This document shows, in pieces, positions 34,290 through 45,410 of a stretch of DNA of 64,000 nucleotides. Every line of letters starts with the position of its first letter. The first letter of the stretch is position 1. The notes under the pieces were generated by a model, which saw only the letters and a program-made list of their open reading frames with translations, had not been told where the DNA came from and made no database searches. Source of the DNA: Pestalotiopsis fici W106-1 (lineage: Eukaryota > Ascomycota > Sordariomycetes > Amphisphaeriales > Sporocadaceae); NCBI RefSeq assembly GCF_000516985.1, contig NW_006917094.1, positions 744,001-808,000 of the forward strand, written 5' to 3'. The position numbers and the translations under genes are program-made.

Positions 34290-37196
34290 TCAAATATCGT
34301 CAAGAATACCATCCCATGTCTCATCTCCCAGCATGTTCTCGATGCTATGGACAGTAACATCACACTCGGCTTGAGTCATCTGCTGACCTGTCTGCTTCTG
34401 GCCCTCTATGACATCGTGCATTCGGTAAATCTGGTCTTGCTTGATATCCCGGTAACGTATCAGCTGTTGGAGCCTGGTGCTGATTTGCCTTCGCTCCCGG
34501 CGCGCGAACGACGGGTCCAAAGCGTTGAGTTGATCATTCCTTCGATTGATTGCTACTTTTGTATGTGCGAGCTCATCTTGAAGACCCTTTAGAACGGTGG
34601 CAAGTGCTACGCCAGGGTGCTGTGCAGGCCTCATGGTGATGTCTGCATCTGTAGACTCGGGGTTTGCGACGCGATCGGTAACAGCCACAGGCCGCTCCAC
34701 GGTGATTGTGGTTTTCTTGCCAACCTCCTGTGAATATTCACCCTGGTGCTTGTGTCCATTGATACGCCGGCACACGAAGCAGTTGCGGCAGTCATGGTCG
34801 TGGCACAAGCCGTCAAGGACACGCTTGGCTTCGGTAGACAAGGTTGCGATAGGCTTCTTAGCCACCTTGTTGGCCCTCGAGTCTGTTGCAACTTTTGCCG
34901 ATTGCTTGTTCTTCTCCAGTTGTGCTGCACGCTTGCGCGAATCCAACGTGATGTCATCCATGAACAGTTCAGAAGTCATGTTCTCGTCGACGTCGACATT
35001 GAAGCGCTCGCTGTCCGAGTGGCGACGGTTGACAAATATGTCAGACCTCGTTTCTTGACTGGGAAGGCTCACCCCACTCATGGCAGACTTGACGCTGAAG
35101 CGACCAGTCAGGTCTTGCTCAGTGCCGCGCTGATAAGCGTTGGTGTTCTTCAGAATGCCCGATGGCACCCGCTTGCTGGGGCCTGCGTTGACCTTGCTAG
35201 GGGTATCGCGTTGTGCCTGAGCCAGAAACTGCGGGGGTAGGCTTTGGCTGTCATCAGGCGAGATTCCTGCTTCAGCCTCATCTACCACGTACTCTTCAGT
35301 GGCACTCTGTTGTGTATCCGGCTTAGCCTGGCGCAGGGCTTCTCTCATTTTGTCCATTTCGCCTCCTGGCAAGACATCGAAATCAGAGTCTTGCGTCAAC
35401 TCAAACTGCCGTGTGAAATCTTCTCGCTCCTGGGTCCCCAGTTGATCGGTTGTACTCTTAGCAGAAACCTCGCTAAAGGTGGACCGACTTCGAGTCGTGG
35501 TAGGTTCAAGTATTCTGGTGACCTTGACAGGCTTGCCCTTGCTTGCACTTGCAGGAGGGTTTTGCGCTTCCTTTGAGGCGTGCTGATCTTGCTGGGTAGC
35601 CGACTGCTTTCCAGTGTTTGCCTTGGACAGCTTGGCCAATGCAGTCTCACGACTGACAACTGCAGCATCAATCATGTCGTGCAGCTGCTCATTGTTGTCC
35701 TGGAGATCTTGGACGCGTCGTTCCAGGAGAGAAATCTTTTGCTGCAAAGACTTGTTCTCGATGTAGTACTTCTCGTTTTGGCGTTCGAGGCTCACATGGT
35801 CGACCTCGAGACCATGGTTATGTTCAGTGATTTCGTCCAGCTCCTTCTTCAGAATTTCGCAATCTTCGAGCGCGGCATCGAGCAGACGCTGGAGTCTCTT
35901 CGTGTCATGCAGCAGTTCCCTGTTCTGTTGGCTGAGGCTAGCATTTTGTGATCGAAGGGACCGGTTCTCATCCACCATGGATTTATATTGCGATCGAAGG
36001 GTGATGTTATCATCCTCTCTGCTCTGCTGCTGGGTAATGGTAGCATTGTGGGATCGCAGGGAACGATTCTCCTCCAGCATGGATTTATACTGCGATCGCA
36101 GAGCAATGTTGTCCTGTCGAAGTGACTGAAGCTCTTCGCTGTTCACGGCGGTCCCCATTGTACCGCTATTCCGAACAGCATCGAGCTCGTCTTGCAGTTG
36201 TTCTGCTTGTCGCGAAACTTGGTCATCGTGGGCCTGCAAGGCATGGATTTCCTCACGAATCTTTTCAAGTGATACAAAGATCTCTTGCTCATCCTGCGGC
36301 ACTTCGATGGCGTCAAGCTCGGCATGAAGATCGGGCGAGACTTTCGACTCGCGATCGTGGACCTTTCCGTGCTTTACAAACACGGGAATGCCATTCTTGG
36401 CCGAGGTCAGCTTCAGGTTGCCGGAGACAAGGTCGTTGACGTGTTCGAGGTTCGGCAAAAAGAATGAACGGGCGGTTTGGTTGAATGTGGCTGGACTCGA
36501 CTGGATTTCGCTTAGACGCGACGGCCGATGATTGCTGGATCTTCGCTCAGAACCCTTGGCCTGAGGGGATGACTTCTTCGGCGTTGAGTCTTGGGCAGAC
36601 TGTGCGGCCTTGAGAGTCTGAATAAGGGCGGTCACGTTTCCGCGCTGCGGCTTGAAGGCCGCACGCCTCCTGCTGGCACTTCCTGCCGACATTGCCGAGT
36701 GGATGCTTCCCGAGTGATCAGAATCATCGTCAACACGAGCTTGCATGTGGGCGCGAGTGCCAGCGGTGCCGAAGCTAGCTTTTCTTGCCTCGATCTGGCT
36801 GGGGGAGTTGACGGTGGAGGATGAGGGTGGGATGTTTTCCTTGCGCTCATGCTTCTCATAGTCGCCAGTAACGTTGTAGATGTCGTCGGTGTGATCCTCG
36901 CCGTCCCAGCCTCTGTACTCGGGGAAGTCTCGACCAATGGCCGAAGTGTTCACCTTGAAGGGTGTGTCTGGTGCGCGCTGGACCGCATGCTTGTTTGACA
37001 GGCCTGGCAACATGATGGAGTCGTCGCGTCCCATGCGTCGTGTCGACTCGCCCTCGGGGCTGTAGGAAATATCCGAGGTCAGGGTGACGGTTCCGTGAGA
37101 ACCGGTAGATGAAGGAGGGGAATTGAAAGGATTCTCTTTATTCTGATGCATTTCTCTGAGAATGCGCGACTGGTAGCGACTGGTCTTGGACTCCAT
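34290..37196 (-). CDS. spindle pole body protein, Ppc89/Cep57-like
   Basis: Uninterrupted 968-residue coiled-coil protein resembling fission-yeast Ppc89, an essential core spindle-pole-body component, with a Cep57-type C-terminus. The first ~300 residues are disordered and Ser/Pro-rich with KENPF and KENIPP motifs (KEN-box-like) and SP/TP sites. A conserved block (FFLPNLEHVNDLVSGNL, GIPVFVKHGK) precedes a coiled coil at about 320-560, containing a tandem duplication of roughly 34 residues (LRSQYKSM(L/V)(E/D)ENRSLRS). A disordered stretch follows, then a Cys/His cluster (HDCRNCFVC, HKH), then a C-terminal helical region (PGVALATVLKGLQDELAHTK ... DQIYRMHDVIEGQ) matching the Cep57 microtubule-binding domain. 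Expected role: anchoring microtubule nucleation at the spindle pole. The start is the first Met of the open frame. Confidence 0.87.
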   Translation of the reverse strand: MESKTSRYQSRILREMHQNKENPFNSPPSSTGSHGTVTLTSDISYSPEGESTRRMGRDDSIMLPGLSNKHAVQRAPDTPFKVNTSAIGRDFPEYRGWDGEDHTDDIYNVTGDYEKHERKENIPPSSSTVNSPSQIEARKASFGTAGTRAHMQARVDDDSDHSGSIHSAMSAGSASRRRAAFKPQRGNVTALIQTLKAAQSAQDSTPKKSSPQAKGSERRSSNHRPSRLSEIQSSPATFNQTARSFFLPNLEHVNDLVSGNLKLTSAKNGIPVFVKHGKVHDRESKVSPDLHAELDAIEVPQDEQEIFVSLEKIREEIHALQAHDDQVSRQAEQLQDELDAVRNSGTMGTAVNSEELQSLRQDNIALRSQYKSMLEENRSLRSHNATITQQQSREDDNITLRSQYKSMVDENRSLRSQNASLSQQNRELLHDTKRLQRLLDAALEDCEILKKELDEITEHNHGLEVDHVSLERQNEKYYIENKSLQQKISLLERRVQDLQDNNEQLHDMIDAAVVSRETALAKLSKANTGKQSATQQDQHASKEAQNPPASASKGKPVKVTRILEPTTTRSRSTFSEVSAKSTTDQLGTQEREDFTRQFELTQDSDFDVLPGGEMDKMREALRQAKPDTQQSATEEYVVDEAEAGISPDDSQSLPPQFLAQAQRDTPSKVNAGPSKRVPSGILKNTNAYQRGTEQDLTGRFSVKSAMSGVSLPSQETRSDIFVNRRHSDSERFNVDVDENMTSELFMDDITLDSRKRAAQLEKNKQSAKVATDSRANKVAKKPIATLSTEAKRVLDGLCHDHDCRNCFVCRRINGHKHQGEYSQEVGKKTTITVERPVAVTDRVANPESTDADITMRPAQHPGVALATVLKGLQDELAHTKVAINRRNDQLNALDPSFARRERRQISTRLQQLIRYRDIKQDQIYRMHDVIEGQKQTGQQMTQAECDVTVHSIENMLGDETWDGILDDI

Positions 37197-38716
37197 GTTT
37201 GGAAGGTATCGACGCGTCGTGCGCGACCTTGGTGCTGTGTTTGGTCAAAACACAACGATCGCGCGGCGGGATGAGTAAATGTGCTGCAACTAGCAATGGC
37301 ACATGGGTGCAACTACGAGCCAACGATCTAAAGAATTGAAAGAAACTGAGCGCTTTGAGCTCGAGTCGCAATCATTTGTGCGAAGTCGCGATTCTTGATG
37401 CGGGTAGTGAGGGTGCAAGTAAAGGCGAGGAGCTGATGAGGTTTGGTGGGGAAGAGTGAGTGGTCAGCGGCTCTTTCCATGGGTCCCACGGTCTTGAAAG
37501 TAAACAAACTGCCGCTTCCAGTCTGGGAACGGCAAAGTGGGTCCACGGACACGAAGCGGCGCCAGCTCATATCCCACATACTATGTACTCCAAAGACGAT
37601 TTATACCATCTGATTGGCTGGGTTCAGCTTTGTGCAACTGTTCACAGTTCTTTTCTCCCTTTCCCGTCAAAATACCAGTCAATGCAAGACACGATACTAT
37701 TGGGCTTTGGTGTGAATTGGTCCATATCTTCTGGATCCATTCACTTTTTCTTGCCGCGCTCAGGAGCCTTGTTGCTTGTCCAAGTTCCATCGTTTCCAAG
37801 CTCTGTCCATGGTGCAAAAAGAGTCAATTGTCTATGCTTATTGCAGTGTTCAATGTGGTGTCATGCCCGATGGTATTCATGCCCAGGAAAGAGAAGAAGA
37901 TGAATTGAATAAATGTCTCGTGAACGAGACTCCAAGGCTTGCTCATCACTTAAAAGAAATGACAGCCACGATACAAAGCTTAAGCATTCTTTTAAAGGTG
38001 CTGATAACAACTGCGTTACTAAACCAATATAAGTCATCATTTTACCATAGTCGAACTCTGGTGAAAACATCTGTCTCTATTCTAGAAGATTGGTTCTCTC
38101 TGCAAAACGCCAAATCCTTCATATTGCATAGTAGGAATAAAGGCTTGTGCCGCCACTGTAGTGCGTCTGTTTCATGCCCCCCAAAAAAAGGGGGGGAGAA
38201 AATAACCAGAAATCATAATAAACTGACCATGCATTATTTCCCGGCGTTGAAGCTTGTGCGGGGAGTTCGACTCTCAAAGGGCATCTGAAGCTTCAGTGCT
38301 TAAATGGTTGTGGGAGCAACTGTCGAAATTTCTACACCACAAGACTTCAACACCAAACTTCATCATCCGCACCAACTTTGGCGCAGGGTTCGCTATCCGC
38401 ATACTCTAGGGCGAAGCAGAAGGGCCCTGCATGTAACGTCGCCAAAACCTTCTCCAAAAAGGTTTGAAAGCTGTCCAGTCAAGAATACTTCACGCAACCA
38501 ATGCATCATTGAGCTGACAACACTTCCATCCAGGTACCGCATCGTGGCTCTTTCGGCCACCCAAGATCATACCAACGACATTGCTACTTGGCCACACCTG
38601 TCTTCTGGAAGCCGGCGGCTTCGGCCAAATCATTCTTTTTCGGCCTGGCCCCAAACACTATCGGACTTGCAGCCAGGAATCGGTGCTTATCGCCCAATCG
38701 CGCCCCAAGAAAAAAG
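37197..38716. other. intergenic region
   Basis: Promoter of the spindle-pole gene and leader of the small Cys-rich candidate. ORFs up to 170 codons occur but look random. The final 300 bases include a CA-rich leader-like stretch. Confidence 0.45.
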
Positions 38717-39010
38717 ATGTGTACCCAAACCTACCTCAAATTCGCCTGCTGCCCCTGCCAGCTTCGATTCTGCTTCACCGAGTGTGAGTACGGTCCGGCC
38801 GATCCACGCTGCCGCCATGTCAAGAAGGAGTTTGTCTGGGCCGCCAGCGACTTTTGCCACCACCACCAATGGCGCCTGAAGCAGTCATCTGCCTGGCATG
38901 CCCAGCAGATCCAGCGCCAGGTCTACTACCGCATCAGCAGCTCTTCAGAGTCCACCGACACTTCACCCGGCCGACCTGACGCCAATGGCTGGTCATCACC
39001 CCTGGCATGA
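38717..39010 (+). CDS. small cysteine-rich protein (candidate)
   Basis: A 97-residue frame starting at an ATG in good context (A at -3). The first half is dense in Cys and His: MCTQTYLKFACCPCQ, FCFTECEYGPADPRC, DFCHHH. The second half is polar and Ser-rich. There is no signal peptide, so metal binding or an intracellular Cys-rich role is more likely than a secreted effector. The frame stays open 43 codons upstream, but the leader-like composition and the Cys-rich start favour this Met. I do not recognise a named family, although small fungal proteins opening MCxxTY with CEYGPADPRC-like segments seem familiar. It could have further exons or be chance. Confidence 0.42.
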   Translation: MCTQTYLKFACCPCQLRFCFTECEYGPADPRCRHVKKEFVWAASDFCHHHQWRLKQSSAWHAQQIQRQVYYRISSSSESTDTSPGRPDANGWSSPLA

Positions 39011-40082
39011 TGTCGAGTGTAAAGGAAACCCCATCTTGTGGACCCAGACTGTTCGGAATGCAAACGCTTGTTGGAATACCAGATGGTGGCATGATGGACT
39101 TCAAGTCACGATGGCGATGACAAACTCGAGACGGCAGGGTCGTGGAAGGTGATATTGCAACTTGTCATGATCTGCTACTGTTCGGACTTTGCAGATGGTT
39201 TGGCTGGCAATCAACATTGCACTATTCGCAGTTGGACACTACATTCAGAATACAAGCTGACGGAAAAGAGATGGACTGGTAGAGATCAATCAATGTAAGG
39301 ATGGACAGGAAGACGGACAAAGGCTACATTGCAGTAAAATTTCAACCTAAAAAGGTTTTGCCCTGACCAAACGTTTTCCGCCTGTCTGCGTTTAGTACCC
39401 CGAATCAAACCCTACTCACGAAATGACATAGATTGACAACTATGAGTTGCTCAAAACATGTAGCAGTGCAATCATCACTCGATGTATCCCCACAGACGAT
39501 CGAAATTGGGTGTTAATGTACATCATGCCTTGTCCAAGTGAAAGAACCACGGTGGACTTATAAACAAGTTTGACTATCCAAGATTTCTCACGAAAGGAAA
39601 ATTATAAGAGTCTGAAGTAAGTCCGCGCGTAATACCATTGGCACTCAGCCTGAGGAGGGGAAAAAAAACAGAGCAGCATCAAATGGGCTGGAGGCATCGT
39701 CTCATTCAAGAGGTATGAATATATGCCAGTCGAGTCCACGTCTGTGTAGCAGTTCTTAAGGTTATGGTGCCCGACACCCTGAATCGCCACAATGTGCCTA
39801 CCTTGACAGATAAGAACAAGATACGGACCAAGATACGGACAAATGTCTTCCTAGAATGCTGTAGGGTCTACACCTTGCTGGGAGAGGAACGAACACGCAT
39901 GCTTAAATACACATGCTCTCTCCTGTCTTTGAGCTGAATGCCGTAACCTTGATTCTACTTCAACATTTGTCCCAACTTGTCAAGTCTACCAACACTACTC
40001 ACGCTTCATACAAGAGAAGAACAAAATACCTATTTATCAAAAACCATCATCCCTCTTCTGTCATCATTCCACGATAAAAAAA
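39011..40082. other. intergenic region
   Basis: About one kilobase; presumed 3' UTR of the Cys-rich candidate and promoter of the secreted protein. A TTAAATAC element near 39903 could be a weak TATA box, and CA-rich leader-like sequence precedes the next ATG. Confidence 0.45.
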
Positions 40083-40790
40083 ATGGTTTCCATCACCAAA
40101 CTCGCCGCCCTTGGGCTCACTCTTCTGCGCTTTCGCGGCGTCTCTGCCGCGCCACAGCTGTACGGCCCGTGGAACGACGCATGCTACTGGAAGTCTGGCG
40201 ATCCCTCCAAGATGGGAGTCGCCCCTACTACTACCTTGAGCCTCCCGGTCGACGAACAAGTCGAGCCAACCAATATACGCCAACGAGCCCCGAGTTCCCT
40301 CTGCACCTACTGCGGATTTCCAGACGAGTACTTCACGACGAGAACCAGCACCATGACCGACACGTCCATGGCTACGCCACACGTCGAGGAGAGAAGCATT
40401 GTTGCCACTCCAGCGCCAACAGCTTGGGACGACGGCTCCGCTTTGGGCGTGCCGCCACCCGCCGTCGATGCGTCGAGGATTGAATACCACGACCTCCCCA
40501 ATGAACCCGAGCCCAAGCACAACAGGTCCATCACGCTCATGGTCCACGGCCACCCTTCCGTCCTTGGCTCCCCGGGCCATCACGACCGGAGGGCGCCCAG
40601 CCGCCCGGCCTACTGGAAGCCCTCGCCCCTCGACCAAGCTCAGTCGGCGGCGATCTCGACGGCATCCTTTGGCACTTCCACGGTGACCGTGATACGAACC
40701 ACGACTATCGATGTCGGTAACCTTACTGTGACGCCAACGACAACTATCAAGTCAGTCGTGCCAGCTACTGCCACCCTTCCGGCGGAATGA
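40083..40790 (+). CDS. small secreted protein, unknown function
   Basis: Uninterrupted 235-residue protein. The N-terminus (MVSITKLAALGLTLLRFRGV then SAAPQL) is a probable signal peptide, oddly with two Arg near the end of its hydrophobic core, cleaved after SA. The mature part is rich in Thr, Pro and Ser, has three Cys (DACYW and LCTYC) and ends in a Thr/Val-rich stretch (STVTVIRTTTIDVGNLTVTP) likely to be O-glycosylated. NRS and NLT sequons are present. There is no clear GPI signal or membrane span. The start codon sits in strong context (run of A before ATGG) after a CA-rich leader. No family recognised; a wall-associated or effector-like protein is a guess. Confidence 0.68.
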   Translation: MVSITKLAALGLTLLRFRGVSAAPQLYGPWNDACYWKSGDPSKMGVAPTTTLSLPVDEQVEPTNIRQRAPSSLCTYCGFPDEYFTTRTSTMTDTSMATPHVEERSIVATPAPTAWDDGSALGVPPPAVDASRIEYHDLPNEPEPKHNRSITLMVHGHPSVLGSPGHHDRRAPSRPAYWKPSPLDQAQSAAISTASFGTSTVTVIRTTTIDVGNLTVTPTTTIKSVVPATATLPAE

Positions 40791-41448
40791 ACCATTCCAA
40801 AAACGGCCCATGAGATGGACAACTGAGGTGGTTGGCGAGGGAACGGAGGACCTGCAAAGCATCACTTAGTGAAAACATTCATTTGGATTCAATCCTTGCG
40901 TTCCTTTCATTATTTCTCTCATATCGTTTTGAGATGTCCTAATCATGTTGGTGGTTCGTGCTCGAGTCTATCATAGGATAGGGACGAGCGATAGCACGGG
41001 TGAAACTTGGGCCAAGATACAAATTGTGTAATTTAGTCTGCAATTCGATTATTTTGGTGAAATTTGCCTCTTAATCATACAGTGCCTTTAGTTATCGTGC
41101 CAACGATAATAGTGATATTCTAGAATTCATGTTTCTCTGGTTGAACTAAGCCTTTCGCCCGAGAGATCTAAATATTTAGAAGAGATGAAGGACACGCGGG
41201 AAAACGGAGCCGAGTCTGTAAAATATCGTGACATTGCCTGCAAATACAGACTAGATGACTAACATTAAGCATCTAAAATCCCGAGCCGGGTAGTTCTCCA
41301 CTCCCGTGTTTCTATAAAGACAATGAAGAAAATGAAATAAACCAAACACAACAGACATCTACCAATAGTGGTATTCAATGCTGGTCATCAGACTCTCACA
41401 GAAATGCGAACCCCCAAACTCCCATAGACGCCGCGCTACAACCAATCT
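40791..41448. other. spacer between convergent genes
   Basis: Contains the 3' ends of the secreted-protein gene (+) and the DUF7514-like gene (-). No coding frame. Confidence 0.5.
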
Positions 41449-43399
41449 TCATGTCTCATAATGCGAGGGCCACCCCGGCTTTGGGTTCTCTGCTGGATAC
41501 TTTCTGCCGCTGACACCAACAACTGGACTCGTCCCTCTCTCACGTTCATCTCGTTCTCTCCAACTCCTGCGATGTGTCTCACCGCTGGTTCGAGGTTCAC
41601 GGGGTTCTCGACCATGATCTCTGACACGATCTCTTTCACGTAGTCGGTCCCGTACGTCCCATTCTCGCGATCGCCTCTCTACATCGGCAGCGCTACTGGT
41701 GCGCCTACTAATTCCAGGTCTGAGATGTGCGTGGTCTTTTCTGCTGCGTCTTTCGCGCTCATCTTCAATCTCACGTAAGCGAGCCTTCTCCCTCTCCCTT
41801 TCTCGCTCTCGTTCCCGTTCATGTTCGCGATCGCGATGATAGCGATGTCTCGGGGATACGTCAGAGTCCGAATCCATGGGCGAGAATGCCTCGTCAGAAT
41901 AGCGTTGGTTCAATCGAACTGAGCCGTGCTCATGACGAAGCCGGGCACTGTTCGGGCGGCTATCCGAGTCACGGTCACTGCGGGAAGAAGGACTGCGTTG
42001 TCTGTCATTCGATCCCGATCCCGGCAGGAAAGACATGACTTTCTGGCGAAAGCCAAAGTGTCCAGGCGGCATGCTCCGGCGCCGAGAGTCGGGCTGCCTT
42101 AGTTCTGTACGGTGCGATGACCGAGCTGGGCCTTGCGGCGCTGGCGGGGTGACCGGGGAGTCGGGAGGAAAAACACGAACTGACGCGACCGGAGGTCTGA
42201 CTGGCCTGTGAATCCTGGTGCGCGGGCTCGCCGGAACATCGTCCGAGTCCGAGTCGGAACCTGGAATAGGATCCTGTCGAGGCTGACTGCTATGTCTTCG
42301 AACTGGAGGCGGGCGATGAGGATCTAGATGAACTGAATGGCGGACTTTTTCATGTATAGGGGAAGGGTAATCGGAAAAGCTTCGTCGTCTGCGGGCACGC
42401 TCATCGGGGGAGCTGCTACTGCTACTACTATCAACCCGATGTTTGCGGGTCGACTGGCTGTGATGCACGCCCGGCCGACCCTGGACGTGTACGAAAGGCA
42501 CGCTTGGCCGTGTGCGGTCAAAGTAAGAGTCCATTGCTGGCCCATGATGCGAAGGGCCCGACGCGTGCACATGGTTGAAATGTACACGAGGGTCAGGAGG
42601 GTGCGTTGGCGCTGGTCTGTCAACGGCAGGCGCCGCATCGTGTTTCAACCTCTTGGCGCAGTCCTTGTGCCAGCGATCGATCTCCGGGTCGCAGACCTTG
42701 GGGAAGGCCTCTGCCGGGAGATCAACCGGAAAAGGTGCGCCAGTGACCGGGTGCTTCAACGCCCAATTGCGAACAGCATACTGGATGAAGGGTACGTGCT
42801 CCTCCGGGCCAAGCAGAATCTGTAGTGACTGCCATCGTGCGAAGCCCTTTAGAGTCAGCGCCGGTATAGACGGAGGCTCGAAGTCATTCTCGGTCGGTTG
42901 GAGCGTGTGCTGGACTCCAAGTGCTTGCCAGATGTAAGATATCGACTTGTCGGGCGCCTTGACAAATAGTGAATCGTAGTCGCCGCCAACCGCCTTGTAG
43001 AAGGCTGCGAGTTTGGCCTTGTCGAGGAGCGGCCTGTTCTTGTCGCCTATCTCAGTCTCCTACGTCACGCCAAAGAGTCAGCACAACCTGGCCCACCACG
43101 ATAGCGTCGTTCGTCGCAAGCAACATGGTCGACTGCCGTCATGTACTTGCGCCGCGAGCTGGGCGAAAAGTGAGGGTTCATACAGTATATTTTGCGATTG
43201 CGCGCAACAGATTGTCCAGAAGCGGCTTGGGTGTTCTGTCCTTGTTGAAGAGATATCCGTAGAAAGTCTTTCCATCCACCGGTGGTGCTTGACCCGGATT
43301 TGTAGGCTGGGGACGCGGGGACGTAGGTGGAGATGTCTGTGGAGGGTGAGCACTTGTGGGCTCTTGGGCCTGTGTGCGAGTTCTGGTCTCGGTCGCCAT
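41449..43399 (-). CDS. DUF7514-like protein with charged RS/RE-rich tail
   Basis: Two exons, 43399-43184 and 43059-41449, joined in phase 0 by a 124-nt intron (GTATGA donor, CGTAG acceptor), encode about 608 residues. Residues 1-40 are Pro/Thr-rich. From about 42 comes a conserved globular region (TFYGYLFNKDRTPKPLLDNL, ETEIGDKNRPLLDKAKLAAF, SYIWQALGVQHTLQPTENDF, LKGFARWQSLQILLGPEEHV) that I believe is the fungal domain catalogued as DUF7514. The C-terminal two thirds are disordered: Ser runs, Pro-rich and Arg/Ser dipeptides, then a long Arg/Glu helix-like stretch near 41790-41840 (EREREREREREKARLREI). Biochemical function is unknown; the RS/RE tail suggests interaction with RNA or phospho-regulation. 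The frame stays open 46 codons upstream of the chosen Met, but that part is promoter-like. Confidence 0.8.
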
Positions 43400-44854
43400 C
43401 TCGGGCGTTCCCTTGGCGCGATCGAGGCCGCAGGTGCGATGCGGTAGGGCTGAAGTCGCTCGCTCGCTCGCCTTATGAGCGCGATCGTAATGATGGATAA
43501 ACGGTGGAGGTAGTAGAACGCAGATGGCCAGCAGCAATGATGGGAGACGTCATTTCTTTCCTGGACCGCCAAACGACTAGCACTGGCCAAGGAGGACAAG
43601 TCGAGTCTTGAGCGGGCACCGACGTATGCAGCCCAAAAGCCGTGTCACGATAGTTTTGGCGACAAACTACAAATTTATTATCTTCAAAACGAGAAATAAA
43701 TAAAACCTTTTTTTTGACAGGCAGGATTTTCAGAGGCTATATAACATCTGCGTTATGATAGCAGAGGTAGCAGCAGCAGTGATCAGGCATTAACAAGAGA
43801 AGGAATAAAAGGGGGAACAGATTGCAGTGTATGTATGTAAGACGAACGACCAGACGCAGGCTGCAGCTCGGCACGAGAAAGGAAGAGAAGAAGGACAGCA
43901 GCCAAACGAACCAGAGTGAGTCAAGTGTGCGGAAGGATGGGAATCAGATGCGGATAAAACTGCAACGCTGCCCGTGCCTCTCCTATCAGCAGCTGCGTGT
44001 GTGCGTGTGTGTGTGTGTGCGCTGTGCTTCCAGCTCAAGGCGTCATGTTGCAGATCAACCACAACGAGAATCAGATTATTACCTCAGGTAGGTAGGCTTG
44101 GTAGGCAATGTAGGCATGTACCTAGACAGGCGGAAACACTGGCGGACACGGGCCGTAAAAATGATGTAGGTACAGTAAGAAACAAGATGCACACATATGA
44201 GATGCGTCAAATAGACATGTATCTTATTGCTTGGCACGACCACAGTGAGGCAGCGCAGACAAGGGGGAAAAGCAGGCAGAGTAGGCAAAGATGGCAGTGC
44301 CCAATCGCCTGATGGGGGTTTTGGCTGATGGTTCGCACGTGTCCCCACACCCCGAAACTCCAGCGCCTCTTGCCCCATCTGGAGCGCTGTGTTAGTGGCC
44401 TCAGCGTACCTATTTTGGTCCGCCGAGCTTACTTTCACCTACCTAGGTACGTGCTTCTACTCGTTTCTATTTCTCTATTGCAGACCTTCTTTTCTGAGAT
44501 ATAGCTACGCAAATAATGATGGCTCTAATACGAAGCGAAATATATATACACTGGAAGTCTGGCAACATACACACATCACTCCATACAGGCAGCACTCATC
44601 AGTCTCCCGTCGTGGATTTGAAAAAAAAAAAAAAAAAAAAAAAGCCACATTCAAAGAGACTTTGGCTGGAACATTTGCGCTTAGAAAGTCACAATGCAAG
44701 CTTTAAGTTTGTCACACGCCTAGACCGTCTGACAGTATAATTGAGCTCCTACAATCTACTAGGTTACCTACTCCCCAAACCACAGACGACTTCTTTGCAA
44801 AAAGAGCTTTCAATAGCAACAATGAGGTAGGCCTGCGACATTCTGGAGATTTGT
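43400..44854. other. intergenic region
   Basis: Promoter of the DUF7514-like gene and 3' UTR of the DUF1772 gene. Contains a GT-rich microsatellite near 43997-44020, a TACCTAGGTA palindrome near 44441 and a 23-A run at 44621-44643. No coding frame. Confidence 0.5.
44621..44643. repeat. 23-nt poly-A tract
   Basis: Homopolymer of 23 A. No target duplication or adjacent coding sequence that would mark a retro-inserted copy. Confidence 0.85.
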
Positions 44855-45410
44855 TCAAGCCAAGAGCGTCAACAGCCCGACGATTGCTCCCGAAAGCGGC
44901 AGGGTCAGTCGAGCCACGTTGAGGTACGACCATTTCGTAACCAAGCCCCGAACTCTATCTTCGCTCATGGTCTTTGTTTGGCTGTGCGCCGCTGCCGAGA
45001 GCTCGTTATTGACCGGCAGCAAGACTGCCATGGTGAAGGGGATGGCGGCAACCGTCAGCAGTCCGGCCAGCGCAAAGCCTCGCCAGTGTGGCGATGCCTT
45101 TGCGTACTGGCTATACGAAACCGAGCTGTAGCTCAGCGCTGATAGCAAGGCCACAGCTGGAACCGCCTTTCCATTGTTGTAGATGATCCACCATTGCTTC
45201 AGCATCACACTCGGGGATCCGCCTCCTCCCAGAACCGCGGGGATAGCTGAGATGGAAAATCCCGCCATTGCTCCTATCTCAATAATCTGTATTAGTATGA
45301 ATGCAGATTGTTTTTCTGCACCTTCTCGAGTTTTGTTACGTACCTGCTGCCATTGCAGAGCCGACGACGCCTGTAGACGCAGCAAAGGTTAGGCCCGGTG
45401 ACAAGAACAT
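44855..45410 (-). CDS. DUF1772/anthrone-oxygenase-like membrane protein
   Basis: Two exons, 45410-45344 and 45273-44855, give 161 residues. The 70-nt intron has a GTACGT donor, CTAAT branch site and GATAG acceptor; using GATAG rather than the CAG 13 nt earlier keeps the frame and yields a continuous SAMAAGAMAGFSISAIPAVL helix. Four hydrophobic segments fit the DUF1772 fold, with a W-x5-NNGK-type loop (KQWWIIYNNGKAVPAVALL), the conserved PVNNEL after TM3 and a final hydrophobic helix. Family members include AflX/HypC-type anthrone oxygenases of polyketide pathways, but most are of unknown function. There is no polyketide synthase nearby, so a role in secondary metabolism is not supported by context. 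Confidence 0.78.

Noticed and set aside
37460..37903. 147-codon plus-strand ORF upstream of the spindle-pole gene
   Set aside because: Lies in the promoter of the divergent gene; no family resemblance.
45287..45343. Alternative acceptor (TACAG) for the DUF1772 gene intron
   Set aside because: It would shift frame and create a stop a few bases into exon 2. The GATAG acceptor 13 nt further restores the frame and a continuous helix.
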